Origin: UBA12077 sp963665525
Lineage (GTDB): Bacteria > Bacteroidota > Bacteroidia > Bacteroidales > UBA12077
Assembly (NCBI GenBank): GCA_963665525.1
Contig: OY762280.1
Coordinates: 1,302,001-1,366,000 of the forward strand
Length of the DNA stretch: 64,000 nucleotides
Direction of reading: 5' to 3'
The notes beneath the pieces were generated by a model, which saw only the letters and a program-made list of their open reading frames with translations, was not told the DNA's origin and searched no databases. Each line of letters starts with the position of its first letter. The first letter of the stretch is position 1. The position numbers were made by a program, and so were the translations under genes. Below, one piece after another: positions 1 to 8,243 of this stretch.

Positions 1-1190
1 TATCACCATAACTTAAAAATCGGAAATCATTACCTAGGGCAAAATCATAAACTTTTTTCCAGTCATCGCCAATGAATGCAGCAATTAATAATAGTAATGT
101 ACTTTTAGGTTGATGAAAGTTGGTTACCAAAAAATCTACCATTTTAAAATTGTAACCAGGAAAAATCATAATTTGTGTCGAAGCATTCAATTCCTCTAAC
201 TGATTTTCATTCATAAACTTTAATAACACATTCAAAGCATCTTTTTTACTTATGTTCTGAGGTAAATCATAAGTCTCCCATTGTGAAATATGAGTGTTTA
301 ATTTCTTATTCTGAAGTAATTTTACACCAAGCCAATAAAGACTTTCAATTGTTCGTACTGATGTTGTTCCAACAGTTAAAATCTTTTTCGATTTTAAAAG
401 ATTCTCAATATTACTTTTTTTCACAATAAAATGCTCTGTATGCATTTCGTGCTCATCAATGGTTTCTGATTTAACCGGCTTAAAAGTTCCTGCACCAACA
501 TGTAATGTTACTTCTTCAATATTAATATGTTTAGAACGAAGATTATCTAATACATATTCTGTGAAGTGTAATCCTGCTGTTGGAGCAGCTACAGAGCCTT
601 TTAATTTAGAGTAAACAGTTTGATATCTATCCTTATCAAGGCTTTCTGATTCGCGATTTAAATATGGAGGAATTGGCGTAGCGCCAATGTTCTCTAAAAT
701 TTCACTAAAAGTTATTTGCTTATTATCCCATGTAAATTCAATAATTTGAGAATTACCTTCACTTGCTTTTTTACTCGCAGTTAGTGTAATGTCATCATGA
801 TTAACTGATATCATCTTTTTTAAATCCTGATCTTTCCATTTTTTTAAATTACCAACAATACATTTCCAGGTAATTTTTTCGGTTTGCTGAAACGCCAAAA
901 CATAGTCGGAAGGTTCAATAGGTTCTAAACAAAATATTTCGATTTGAGCACCAGTTTCTTTGTAGAATTTCAAGCGGGCTTGAATCACTTTTGTATTATT
1001 AAAAACACAAGTAGTATGAGCATCGATGTACTGATGGATATTTTTGAATTGATCCTTATCAACAGTGCCTCGATTATACACTAATAACTGGGAGTTATCT
1101 CTGTTTTCTAATGGATATTTGGCTATTCTTTCATCAGCTAAATCATAACTGAAATCTTCAATTCTAATATTTTCAGGTTTAATACTCATA
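1..1190 (-). CDS. queA: S-adenosylmethionine:tRNA ribosyltransferase-isomerase (partial 3' end)
   Basis: QueA transfers and isomerises the ribosyl part of S-adenosylmethionine onto 7-aminomethyl-7-deazaguanine at the tRNA wobble position, forming epoxyqueuosine in the cytosol. The minus-strand frame is open from ATG at 1188-1190 to the left edge, about 396 codons. I recognise it from the N-terminal IAKYPLENRDNSQLLVY, the central VAAPTAGLHFTE and VTLHVGAGTFKPV motifs, the late NFHQPKSTLLLL, and the terminal DFRFLSYGD. The last of these lies within a few residues of the usual C-terminus, so only a short tail and the stop codon are missing. It is divergent from the DUF2027-Smr gene. No frameshift was noticed. 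Confidence 0.96.
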
Positions 1191-1352
1191 TAATTCGTTT
1201 TGAGTGTGCAAAATTAACTAATTTTGTGAGATTTAAATCGTGTACTTAAAGTGAACTAAATTTTAAAGTGACTAGAATACTTTTTCTTATGAAGAATGAA
1301 TTATAAATTGGGGCACTTTAGGCATTTTATGTATTATAAACTTGTAAAAAAA

Positions 1353-2408
1353 ATGAATTTCAGAAAAGGAGATAAGGTAAAATTCTTAAATGATGTAGGT
1401 CAGGGGGAAATTATTCGATTTCAGGATAAAAATATTGCCATTGTTTTAAACGAGGATGGTTTCGAAGTTCCTGTTTTGATGAGTGAACTTCTAAAAATTG
1501 AAGGTAGTTATGTTTTTAATGATCAAGATGAGAGTAACGAAAATATAAGTTCGGTATCAACAGTACAAAGACCAGATATAATTGAAGAAGACGATGATTT
1601 AGAAGAAGATGGTTTAAATACAGATCAAAAAGCGAATGTGTTTTTTGCATTAGTGCCTAAAAATCAAAACGATATTGTTAATTCAGATTTGAATGTATAT
1701 TTAATCAACGATAGTAATTTTAGAGTGCTTTATTCTATATCAAAAGCAGAAAACGAATTTCAATCCTTATTTGCTTATGGTAACCTGGAAGATAATACCA
1801 AAGTATTTTTAGATACTATTAAAAGAGATGAATTAAACGATTTTGAGGAAATTAATTTTCAACTTTTATTTTTTAGAAAAGGAAATTATTATCTCTTAGA
1901 TCCTATAAATCAAACTTGGAATGTTAAACCATCCAGATTTTTTAAGTTCCATACTTTCAGTGAAAATGATTTTTTTCACGAGAAAGCTTTTATATATGAG
2001 TTAACAACGGAAGATATTAATCTGGCTAACCATATTTCTGATGCAGATATCGAGAAAGCTAAGAAGGAAAAAGAACGAAAAGAAACTAAAAAACAGTTTA
2101 AGAGTAGTAAAAGTGGAAAAGAGCAGGAAATAGAAGAGGTTGATTTACATATCGAGGAATTGGTTGATGATCATCATAATCTTTCCAATACTGAGATACT
2201 TGATATTCAAATAAGTCGTTTTATGACAGCATTAGACGGAGGAATAATTGCAGGAACGCGTAAAATGGTATTTATTCATGGTGTTGGGAACGGACGTTTA
2301 AAGCGCGAAATATCTAAAACATTAGATCGAAAATATCCAAAATTGAGATATCAGGATGCTTCATTTAAAGAGTATGGTTATGGAGCAACTATGGTAATGA
2401 TAAAATAA
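1353..2408 (+). CDS. DUF2027 domain protein with C-terminal Smr domain
   Basis: A cytosolic protein of 351 residues and unproven function. The N-terminal part (residues 1-60, starting MNFRKGDKVKFLNDVGQG) is a small barrel-like DUF2027 region, followed by an acidic linker and a second globular region. A lysine-rich stretch near residues 245-270 leads into a C-terminal Smr domain with VDLHIEEL and FIHGVGNGRLK, the LDLH and HGxGxG signatures of MutS2-type Smr nucleases. The frame is open back to 1296, but the family normally begins at this KGDKV segment, so I chose the ATG at 1353. Smr domains cut or bind branched or collided nucleic-acid substrates in other proteins; a nucleic-acid role here is inference. 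rnpB follows immediately. Confidence 0.85.
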   Translation: MNFRKGDKVKFLNDVGQGEIIRFQDKNIAIVLNEDGFEVPVLMSELLKIEGSYVFNDQDESNENISSVSTVQRPDIIEEDDDLEEDGLNTDQKANVFFALVPKNQNDIVNSDLNVYLINDSNFRVLYSISKAENEFQSLFAYGNLEDNTKVFLDTIKRDELNDFEEINFQLLFFRKGNYYLLDPINQTWNVKPSRFFKFHTFSENDFFHEKAFIYELTTEDINLANHISDADIEKAKKEKERKETKKQFKSSKSGKEQEIEEVDLHIEELVDDHHNLSNTEILDIQISRFMTALDGGIIAGTRKMVFIHGVGNGRLKREISKTLDRKYPKLRYQDASFKEYGYGATMVMIK

Positions 2409-2441
2409 TTAACTTTGCAATGCAGTAGGCTGTTTCATCGT

Positions 2442-2468
2442 CCCGATCCCGATAGATATCGGGACGGG
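2442..2468 (+). repeat. GC-rich palindromic repeat in the P3 hairpin of rnpB (copy 1)
   Basis: A 27-base imperfect palindrome centred on CCCGATAGATATCGGG forms the P3 hairpin. Its exact reverse complement recurs at 2555-2581 inside P12. It is strikingly GC-rich against the AT-rich surroundings. Confidence 0.85.
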
Positions 2469-2554
2469 AAGGAAAGTCCGGGCAACAAAGAGTACCAAAC
2501 TCTCGAAAGGAGAGATATTCGTGAGGGTATAGTAGCAGAGAAGAAAATAACCGC

Positions 2555-2581
2555 CCCGTCCCGATATCTATCGGGATCGGG
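2555..2581 (-). repeat. GC-rich palindromic repeat in the P12 hairpin of rnpB (copy 2, inverted)
   Basis: Exact reverse complement of 2442-2468 over 27 bases, filling the apical part of P12. The two copies could also pair with each other instead of folding locally. Confidence 0.85.
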
Positions 2582-2765
2582 GTAAGGGTGAGAAGGTGAG
2601 GTAAGAGCTCACCAGTTTCGGTAGCAATATCGATTGCTGTCTGTCTTTTGGGTTGCAAGACCATGTATACCGACAATTAAGAGTTACTCGCTCAATGTCG
2701 GGGGGTAGGTTGCTTAGATAAATGATGAAATTCAACAGGACCCGGCTTATAGGCCTACTGTATTT

Positions 2766-3821
2766 TTAAATATTATTCCTTATTTTATATCGCCTCCAAA
2801 ACTTCCATCTAGTTAAAGATGTGTACCATATCATTCTTTCAAAGAATTTAAATCGAAGTAGATAGTGAAATATTCTGTAAAAGATTATAAACAGAATTAC
2901 AATTAATGCGGAATCAATAAAGAATTCGATTGTATCACTTATCTTTTCTGTAAATACTTGATCTAAATAGTAATTAATCTTAAGAAAGTTAAATATTTCA
3001 AGAATTAAAAATGATGAAATAAGATAATAGATAGGTATTACAAAACCATGAGCTGTTTCTATTGCTCTTTCAGGACATGTATTCATACAACGCATGCAAC
3101 TTTCACATTGGTAAGTCCAAAAAGGTCTGTTATCAACAGTCTTTATTGCTTGTACAGGACAATTTTGAATACAGAGGTTACAGTTTGTACATTTATGCGA
3201 GGCATAAAACGATTTTGCTAAAACAAACCTTCCAACAATATAGTATAGGAATGCAATAGGAGATACTATTATATCAATTAAAATAGATCTTAAACCTTTA
3301 TAATTTCGTTTCCCTTTAATTAGATTTTGGGCAAAGCCTATGGTTTGTCTTTTTCTTCTTGCGTATATTGATTTAACGACTTTTTCCTTAATTCCCGGAT
3401 GAAATGAAATCCAGTTAGATGGCAAATCAACAGGATACATGCTAATAATTTTATATCCTTTAAAGGTTAAGATTAAAGCTGAAAAGAATTGAGCTAATCC
3501 ACTAATTCCTGGTAAAAATAGTTTACCAGTTTTCATGCCTGCACGTGTGTTAATAATATAAACACTATTGTTTTTTGCTCTAGGAAATCTTAATAAGAAA
3601 TGAAACATTATTGGCGGAAAATTAAAGCCGTGTGTAGGACAGCAAAAACCTATTAAAGTATTTGAAGATGTTTGTATGTCTTTTCTGTTTTCAAGTGTAG
3701 AAATATCGATTACAGTTGTAGCTTTATTCTGAGATTCAAATGTTTGTTTAATCCAATTGGCTACATTTCGAGCATTTCCAGTTCCGCTAAAAAAGTAAAT
3801 GATATGATTATTATATTTCAT
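2766..3821 (-). CDS. EFR1-type flavodoxin/ferredoxin membrane protein
   Basis: A likely electron-transfer protein of 351 residues. The N-terminus (YFFSGTGNARNVANWI) is a flavodoxin-like FMN-binding fold with the SGTGN phosphate loop. The middle carries two 4Fe-4S ferredoxin motifs, CTNCNLCIQNCP and CESCMRCMNTCP, near residues 210-255. The C-terminal third is hydrophobic, with about two predicted membrane segments (around FVIPIYYLISSFLIL and FFIDSALIVILFIIF). This order matches the EFR1 family, whose physiological partner is generally unknown. The gene converges on rnpB with almost no gap and is divergent from slyD. The start is the first ATG of the flavodoxin domain. Confidence 0.85.
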   Translation of the reverse strand: MKYNNHIIYFFSGTGNARNVANWIKQTFESQNKATTVIDISTLENRKDIQTSSNTLIGFCCPTHGFNFPPIMFHFLLRFPRAKNNSVYIINTRAGMKTGKLFLPGISGLAQFFSALILTFKGYKIISMYPVDLPSNWISFHPGIKEKVVKSIYARRKRQTIGFAQNLIKGKRNYKGLRSILIDIIVSPIAFLYYIVGRFVLAKSFYASHKCTNCNLCIQNCPVQAIKTVDNRPFWTYQCESCMRCMNTCPERAIETAHGFVIPIYYLISSFLILEIFNFLKINYYLDQVFTEKISDTIEFFIDSALIVILFIIFYRIFHYLLRFKFFERMIWYTSLTRWKFWRRYKIRNNI

Positions 3822-3960
3822 GATATCTTACATGATAAAAAATAAAATTACAAAAACCATTTGTTGATTAAATTGTTATAAAACATTAATGATGTATTTT
3901 TTTGTTATTCTTGTAATTAAAGTCTTTCTTTGCAGCGATTATTAATTCAAAATAAAAAAT

Positions 3961-4446
3961 ATGACAATTTCAAACGACAAAGTAGTTACGTTAGTATATC
4001 AATTAAGAGTTGATAATAGTGAGGGTGAAGTAGTTGAAACCGTAAAAGAAGATAAACCATTTGTATTTATAAGTGGTGCAGGCTTAATGTTACCTAAATT
4101 TGAAAAAAATTTAAATGGATTAAAAGCTGGTGATCAATTCGAATTTACATTAAAATGCGAAGATGCTTATGGCTTAGCAACTGAAGAAGCTGTTATGGAT
4201 TTACCAAAGAATATTTTTGAGGTTGAAGGTAAGGTGGAAGAAGGTTTGTTAGCAGAAGGTAATGTAATTCCAATGCAAAACAACGAAGGTCAAAAATTTA
4301 ATGGTGTTGTTGTTGAGGTTAAAGATGAAGCAGTAACTATGGATTTTAATCATCCATTAGCTGGTGATGATTTGCATTTTACAGGTAATATTATCGAGGT
4401 TCGAGAAGCAACAAAAGAAGAAATTGAACACGGACATGTACATTAA
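3961..4446 (+). CDS. slyD: FKBP-type peptidyl-prolyl cis-trans isomerase, SlyD-like
   Basis: A cytosolic proline isomerase and chaperone of 161 residues. The FKBP half-domain begins MTISNDKVVTLVYQLRVDN and continues with GAGLMLPKFEKNLNGLKAGD, the standard FKBP/SlyD core. An insert-in-flap domain spans roughly residues 75-130 (DLPKNIF to MDFNHPLAGDDLHFTG). NHPLAG is a strong SlyD marker. The C-terminus ends in a short His-containing tail (HGHVH) rather than the long metal-binding tail of the E. coli protein. It is a single gene followed by a clear terminator. Confidence 0.93.
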   Translation: MTISNDKVVTLVYQLRVDNSEGEVVETVKEDKPFVFISGAGLMLPKFEKNLNGLKAGDQFEFTLKCEDAYGLATEEAVMDLPKNIFEVEGKVEEGLLAEGNVIPMQNNEGQKFNGVVVEVKDEAVTMDFNHPLAGDDLHFTGNIIEVREATKEEIEHGHVH

Positions 4447-4466
4447 TAAATACAACCAATATATGT

Positions 4467-4497
4467 AAAGGGTAGGAATAATATTTCTACCCTTTTT
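4467..4497 (+). terminator. Rho-independent terminator after slyD
   Basis: A 9-bp perfect stem (AAAGGGTAG with CTACCCTTT) around an AT loop, followed by a T-run. Confidence 0.9.
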
Positions 4498-4589
4498 TAT
4501 TGTATTTTGGTTAATTGTCTATATTTACATTTACAAAAATCTTTGGAATGGTTTTTGAAAACTAGAAAATAAACTAAAAATAGAATATT

Positions 4590-5261
4590 ATGAAACGATT
4601 TATTTTAATAGCCTTAATAATTGTATCATATACAATGGTATCTAATGCACAATCAGATTTTTTTAAGATTGGACTTAAGGCAGGTATAACTTCAACAAGT
4701 ATTAAGGTTGATGATGTGATTGATGTGGCAAGCGATCCTAATGCTACAACATATGATGAACTTAAAGTGAAGGGAGAAAATGCTAAAATTGGTTTCCAGG
4801 GAGGTTTAATGGCTCGCATTACCATAGCTAAATTGTATGTTCAACCTGAATTATTATTTACATCTACAAGTGGTGAGGTAGAAGTTTCTGAATTTTTAAA
4901 TGGAACCATAGTAGATGGAACGACTAAAATTAAAGAACAAGATTTTAAACAAATTGATATTCCAATAATGGTTGGTTACAAGTTTGGTCCTGCTCGTATT
5001 CAGGCTGGTCCTATAGCTACAATAATGCTTAGTAACTCTTCTGTATTAAAAGACTACAGCAATTATGAAGAAGAATTTAACGGAGCTACTTGGGGATATC
5101 AGGTTGGTTTAGGATTAGATCTTGGTAAAAAGATTACAATCGATGCTAAATACGAAGGAAACCTTAGTAAACTAGGTGATGGTATTAAGATTGGAGGAGA
5201 AACTAGAAGTTTTGATTCACGAAATAGTCAGTTTGTAGTTTCGTTAGGATATTTCTTTTAA
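4590..5261 (+). CDS. Outer-membrane beta-barrel protein, PorT/OMP_b-brl_2-like
   Basis: A 223-residue secreted protein with a cleavable signal peptide (MKRFILIALIIVSYTMVSNAQ) followed by FKIGLKAGITST, the usual opening strand of Bacteroidota eight-stranded barrels. Alternating glycine and aromatic strands run to the end, and the last residues VVSLGYFF form the terminal aromatic strand recognised by the BAM machinery. It probably sits in the outer membrane as a small barrel of unknown ligand. It is monocistronic, between two terminators. Confidence 0.85.
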   Translation: MKRFILIALIIVSYTMVSNAQSDFFKIGLKAGITSTSIKVDDVIDVASDPNATTYDELKVKGENAKIGFQGGLMARITIAKLYVQPELLFTSTSGEVEVSEFLNGTIVDGTTKIKEQDFKQIDIPIMVGYKFGPARIQAGPIATIMLSNSSVLKDYSNYEEEFNGATWGYQVGLGLDLGKKITIDAKYEGNLSKLGDGIKIGGETRSFDSRNSQFVVSLGYFF

Positions 5262-5286
5262 AACTTAAAAATAAAGTTTTCAACAG

Positions 5287-5317
5287 CCACTACTTTTCTG
5301 AAAGTCGTGGTTTTTTT
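5287..5317 (+). terminator. Terminator after the beta-barrel gene
   Basis: A CCAC/GTGG-ended stem with one mismatch (5287-5310) followed by seven T. Confidence 0.8.
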
Positions 5318-5401
5318 ATGCTTTCCTGCAAGAAAAACCTCAAATTGTTAATAAACTCATCATCAAAATATTAGTATTTATCAAAACTTGCTAAAGATTT
5401 A

Positions 5402-5431
5402 TTTGTTGTTTGAAATAATTGCATAGCTTTG
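5402..5431 (+). promoter_or_regulatory. Strong Bacteroidota-type promoter upstream of the serine hydrolase
   Basis: TTTG at 5402-5405, an 18-base spacer, then TAGCTTTG at 5424-5431, followed by CACCC. This fits the phylum's -33 TTTG / -7 TAnnTTTG consensus. It lies about 95 bases upstream of the preferred ATG and implies a long leader. Confidence 0.7.
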
Positions 5432-5442
5432 CACCCGTTTTT

Positions 5443-5502
5443 CTTATTAAAGTTTTAATAAGATACAGAAAATCAAAGAATTAGCGCGTAAGCACTAATT
5501 CT
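5443..5502 (+). promoter_or_regulatory. Structured 5' leader: two hairpins before the serine hydrolase gene
   Basis: A 9-bp perfect inverted repeat at 5443-5462 is followed by an 8-bp perfect stem at 5477-5484/5495-5502. Both lie in the predicted leader and neither is followed by a T-run. They may be regulatory or a small RNA; function unknown. Confidence 0.45.
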
Positions 5503-5524
5503 AGTGGGAACGAAAACATTTTAT

Positions 5525-6856
5525 ATGAAATTTTTACATGTATTAAAAATAACTATTTTATTTATCCTCATATTTTTTGGAGAAACAGCAATCAGTTTTT
5601 CTGATAAGTCGACTGCCGAAAAGGTTTTTCCAAGCGAAGAACGAATGCCTATATCCCTTCGATTAACGAATAATTTATCAGCATATGAATCCATGCAAGG
5701 TCTTGATCAACAGATTGAGTCTTTTATGAAACGATGGAACATTGTTGGAGCATCGGTTGCTGTTGTTAAAGACGAACGACTTATTTATTCTAAGGGTTTC
5801 GGATATGCTGATCAAGAGAACAAAATAGAAGTGCAACCCAAACATCTATTTCGTGTTGCCAGTGTTTCTAAGTTAATAACAGCAGTGGCTATCATGAAAT
5901 TGATGGAGAATAATATGATTAGCTTAAACGATACTGTTTTTGGTAAAAATGGAATCTTAAATGATGAACAATTTCTAGATATTAAAGATGAAAAAGTTCT
6001 TGGTATTACTGTTCGAAATTTATTAAATCATACATCGGGATGGACGAATAAAAAGGGCGATCCAATGTTTCAGAATCTTTTGATTGCAGAAAAAACAGGA
6101 GCTAGTTTACCATTAAAAACAGAAACAATTGTCCAGTATGTACTTCAAAACAGAGAACTAAAATATAAGCCTGGAAGAAAATCGGTTTATTCAAACTTTG
6201 GTTATGCTGTTTTGGGGCTGGTAATTGAGAAAGCAACGAATACAACCTACGAAGATTATGTCGTGACAAGAGTCTTAAATCCTCTTGGAATTTATGATAT
6301 GCATTTAGGGAAGTCACTTCCTGAAGATCGATTCGAGAATGAAGTAAAATATTATGGATTAAAAGGTGAACGATCGGTGTTGTCGAGTTTTGGAACAGGA
6401 GAAAAGGTGCCCAAATTTTATGGAGGAAATTCTATTGAAACGCTGGGTGCTGCTGGAGGTTGGGTTGCAACACCGTCAGAACTAATGAAGCTTCTCGTTG
6501 CGATCGATGGATTTGATATAAGAGAAGATTTCTTATCACAAGAATCGATCGAGAAGATGACTTGGTCAAGTAAATCAGTACGTCCATTTGGATGGACAGG
6601 TACTGATAAGAATGGATATTGGTGGAGAACAGGTACTTTGTCAGGAACATCAGCATTATTAAAAAGAGAACAAAATGGTTTAAGTTGGATTCTGGTTATT
6701 AATACAACACCGAAATATGGTGCACGATTTCCTGTACAGATAAATAAGACCATGATAAGAGGTATTGCGACTGTTGATCATTGGCCTACTTATGATTTAT
6801 TCGATTATTATGAGCCAAAATCCATACAAAATAAGTGGTTGTCTTTGAAAAGATAA
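5525..6856 (+). CDS. Secreted serine hydrolase, class C beta-lactamase/D-peptidase fold
   Basis: 443 residues from the ATG at 5525. A hydrophobic N-terminus (VLKITILFILIFFGETAISF) indicates export to the periplasm. The beta-lactamase class C / penicillin-recognising fold follows: VASVSKLITAVAIM carries the SxxK nucleophile motif (SVSK), VYSNFGYAVLG carries the YxN motif, and a late WRTGTLSGTSAL region supplies the third active-site element. These proteins cleave D-amino-acid peptides or esters; the substrate cannot be read from sequence. The frame continues back to a GTG at 5504, but that start would add seven polar residues before the signal sequence and abuts a hairpin, so I prefer the ATG. 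Confidence 0.85.
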   Translation: MKFLHVLKITILFILIFFGETAISFSDKSTAEKVFPSEERMPISLRLTNNLSAYESMQGLDQQIESFMKRWNIVGASVAVVKDERLIYSKGFGYADQENKIEVQPKHLFRVASVSKLITAVAIMKLMENNMISLNDTVFGKNGILNDEQFLDIKDEKVLGITVRNLLNHTSGWTNKKGDPMFQNLLIAEKTGASLPLKTETIVQYVLQNRELKYKPGRKSVYSNFGYAVLGLVIEKATNTTYEDYVVTRVLNPLGIYDMHLGKSLPEDRFENEVKYYGLKGERSVLSSFGTGEKVPKFYGGNSIETLGAAGGWVATPSELMKLLVAIDGFDIREDFLSQESIEKMTWSSKSVRPFGWTGTDKNGYWWRTGTLSGTSALLKREQNGLSWILVINTTPKYGARFPVQINKTMIRGIATVDHWPTYDLFDYYEPKSIQNKWLSLKR

Positions 6857-6860
6857 ATCA

Positions 6861-6889
6861 AAATCCAGAGCAAACGCTCTGGATTTTTC
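6861..6889 (+). terminator. Terminator after the serine hydrolase
   Basis: A perfect 11-bp stem (AAATCCAGAGC with GCTCTGGATTT) around a four-base loop, ending in a T-run. Confidence 0.92.
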
Positions 6890-6933
6890 ATTTAAATTAA
6901 AATATTATTCAATTAATTCTGTTTATTAATTAT

Positions 6934-6941
6934 TATATTTG
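6934..6941 (+). promoter_or_regulatory. Putative -7 promoter element for the cNMP-histidine kinase operon
   Basis: TATATTTG matches TAnnTTTG about 75 bases before the start codon. No clear -33 TTTG is visible. Confidence 0.4.
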
Positions 6942-7015
6942 TTTTATGTAAAATATGCAACCATGCAAGGTATTAAGACGTACCAGACAGAAAAATAGCC
7001 TAAGAATTAATCATA

Positions 7016-8233
7016 ATGGGAATCAGTATTAAGGGTAATAAAACAGAAAGAGAAGTAAAACAAAGAATGATGATTTTGAAAAATGTAGTTATTTTTTCGG
7101 AATCAGATATTACAAATCTTAAAAGTTTAGCTTCTGTTCTTACAGATATTACAGTTGAAAAAGACGATGCTGTTTTTCACAAAGGAGATAGGCTAAATGC
7201 TATGTATATTATTGTTGAAGGAAGAGTAAAGGTTCATGATGGAGATCATGTGTTTACAGAATTTAGTTCCAATGATTTTTTTGGAGAGTATTCTTTAATA
7301 GATTCATCAGTCCGATCAGCAACGGTAACAGCTATTGAGAAAACAAAATTACTTCGATTAGATCAAGCTGATTTTCATCAAATTATTGAAGATAATGTGG
7401 AGGTTTCAAAAGCAGTATTAAAAGCTTTAATAAAAAGATTACGTAACAATAATATATTAGAAGAGCAGTTAACTCAAAATAGCTTAAAGATCAAACGCCA
7501 ACGAGATAAGTTAGATCAACAGAAAAAAGAACTGGAAGAGTTAAATGCAACGAAAGATAAATTTTTTACGATTATAGCTCATGATTTGAAAAACCCTTTT
7601 AATACAGTAATCGGTTTAGCTGAGTTATTAATGGAACGTTACGATACATATGATACAAATAAAATCAAAGAATTTATTGCACAAATTCATAAGTTTTCAA
7701 GTAGCACCTATGAGTTATTGGAAGATCTTTTACAATGGGCTAAATCTCAGACAGGAAGAATGGAGGTAAAGCCTGAAAAAAATGATCTTTTTGAACTTGT
7801 GATGGATAATATCGTCTTTTATAAAGATAAGGCGGATAAGAAAGGGGTTATTTTAAAGTCTGATATTAAAATGAATACCAATGCTTTTATCGATAAAAAC
7901 ATGATAACAGCAGTATTAAGAAACTTAATATCCAATGCTATTAAATTTACGAACCCAGGAGATAGTATTATTATAAAAGCAAATAAAGCAGAAGAATTTA
8001 TAGCGGTGAGTGTTATTGATTCAGGTATCGGAATTTCAGAAGAAAATAGAGATAAAATATTTCGTATTGATTCTCATATTTCAACACAAGGTACATTAGA
8101 TGAAACTGGTACAGGACTTGGATTAATCATTTCGAAAGAATTTGTTGAGAAAAATGGTGGCACGATAAGTGTACAAAGCAATGAAGGGCAGGGGACTGAT
8201 TTTACTTTTTCAGTACCTGTTTGTAAAGAATAA
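7016..8233 (+). CDS. Cyclic-nucleotide-binding-domain sensor histidine kinase
   Basis: 405 residues, no membrane segment, hence cytosolic. Residues about 24-140 form a Crp-like cyclic-nucleotide-binding domain (VFHKGDRLNAMYIIVEGRVKV, then FGEYSLID and RSATVTAIE). A short coiled coil leads to a HisKA dimerisation domain with the H-box FTIIAHDLKNPFNTVIG near residue 186. The HATPase domain has the N-box LRNLISNAIKFT, the G1 box DSGIGI and the G2 box ETGTGLGLII. No receiver or DNA-binding domain is fused, so a separate regulator must receive the signal. The gene ends 10 bases before a secreted coiled-coil protein and is probably co-transcribed with it. The bound nucleotide is unknown. Confidence 0.92.
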   Translation: MGISIKGNKTEREVKQRMMILKNVVIFSESDITNLKSLASVLTDITVEKDDAVFHKGDRLNAMYIIVEGRVKVHDGDHVFTEFSSNDFFGEYSLIDSSVRSATVTAIEKTKLLRLDQADFHQIIEDNVEVSKAVLKALIKRLRNNNILEEQLTQNSLKIKRQRDKLDQQKKELEELNATKDKFFTIIAHDLKNPFNTVIGLAELLMERYDTYDTNKIKEFIAQIHKFSSSTYELLEDLLQWAKSQTGRMEVKPEKNDLFELVMDNIVFYKDKADKKGVILKSDIKMNTNAFIDKNMITAVLRNLISNAIKFTNPGDSIIIKANKAEEFIAVSVIDSGIGISEENRDKIFRIDSHISTQGTLDETGTGLGLIISKEFVEKNGGTISVQSNEGQGTDFTFSVPVCKE

Positions 8234-8243
8234 ATTAGGTAGA

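Larger units (their letters stand above)
2419..2764 (+). ncRNA. rnpB: RNase P RNA (class A)
   Basis: The catalytic RNA of RNase P, which matures the 5' ends of tRNAs. A 12-bp P1 helix with one G-T wobble pairs 2419-2430 with 2753-2764. Conserved core blocks follow in the expected order: GGAAAGTCCGGGC near 2470, the CAGAGAAGAAAATAACCGCC region near 2535-2555, GGTAAGGGTGAGAAGGTGAGG near 2581, the AAGAGCTCACC loop, and a 3' block with GGACCCGGCTTATAGGCC. The P3 and P12 hairpins (2441-2468 and 2554-2582) are built from the same GC-rich palindrome in opposite orientations. The exact ends are inferred from P1. The downstream gene converges and stops at 2766. Confidence 0.95.

Noticed and set aside
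2442..2581. Inverted repeats in rnpB taken as a possible CRISPR or integron site
   Set aside because: Only two copies, inverted, each inside an RNA helix; no spacers and no cas or integrase genes.
2389..2676. 95-residue minus-strand ORF
   Set aside because: It lies across the RNase P RNA, whose conserved core and P1 helix are clear.
5504..5506. GTG start for the serine hydrolase
   Set aside because: It adds polar residues ahead of the signal sequence and directly follows a hairpin; the ATG at 5525 is preferred.
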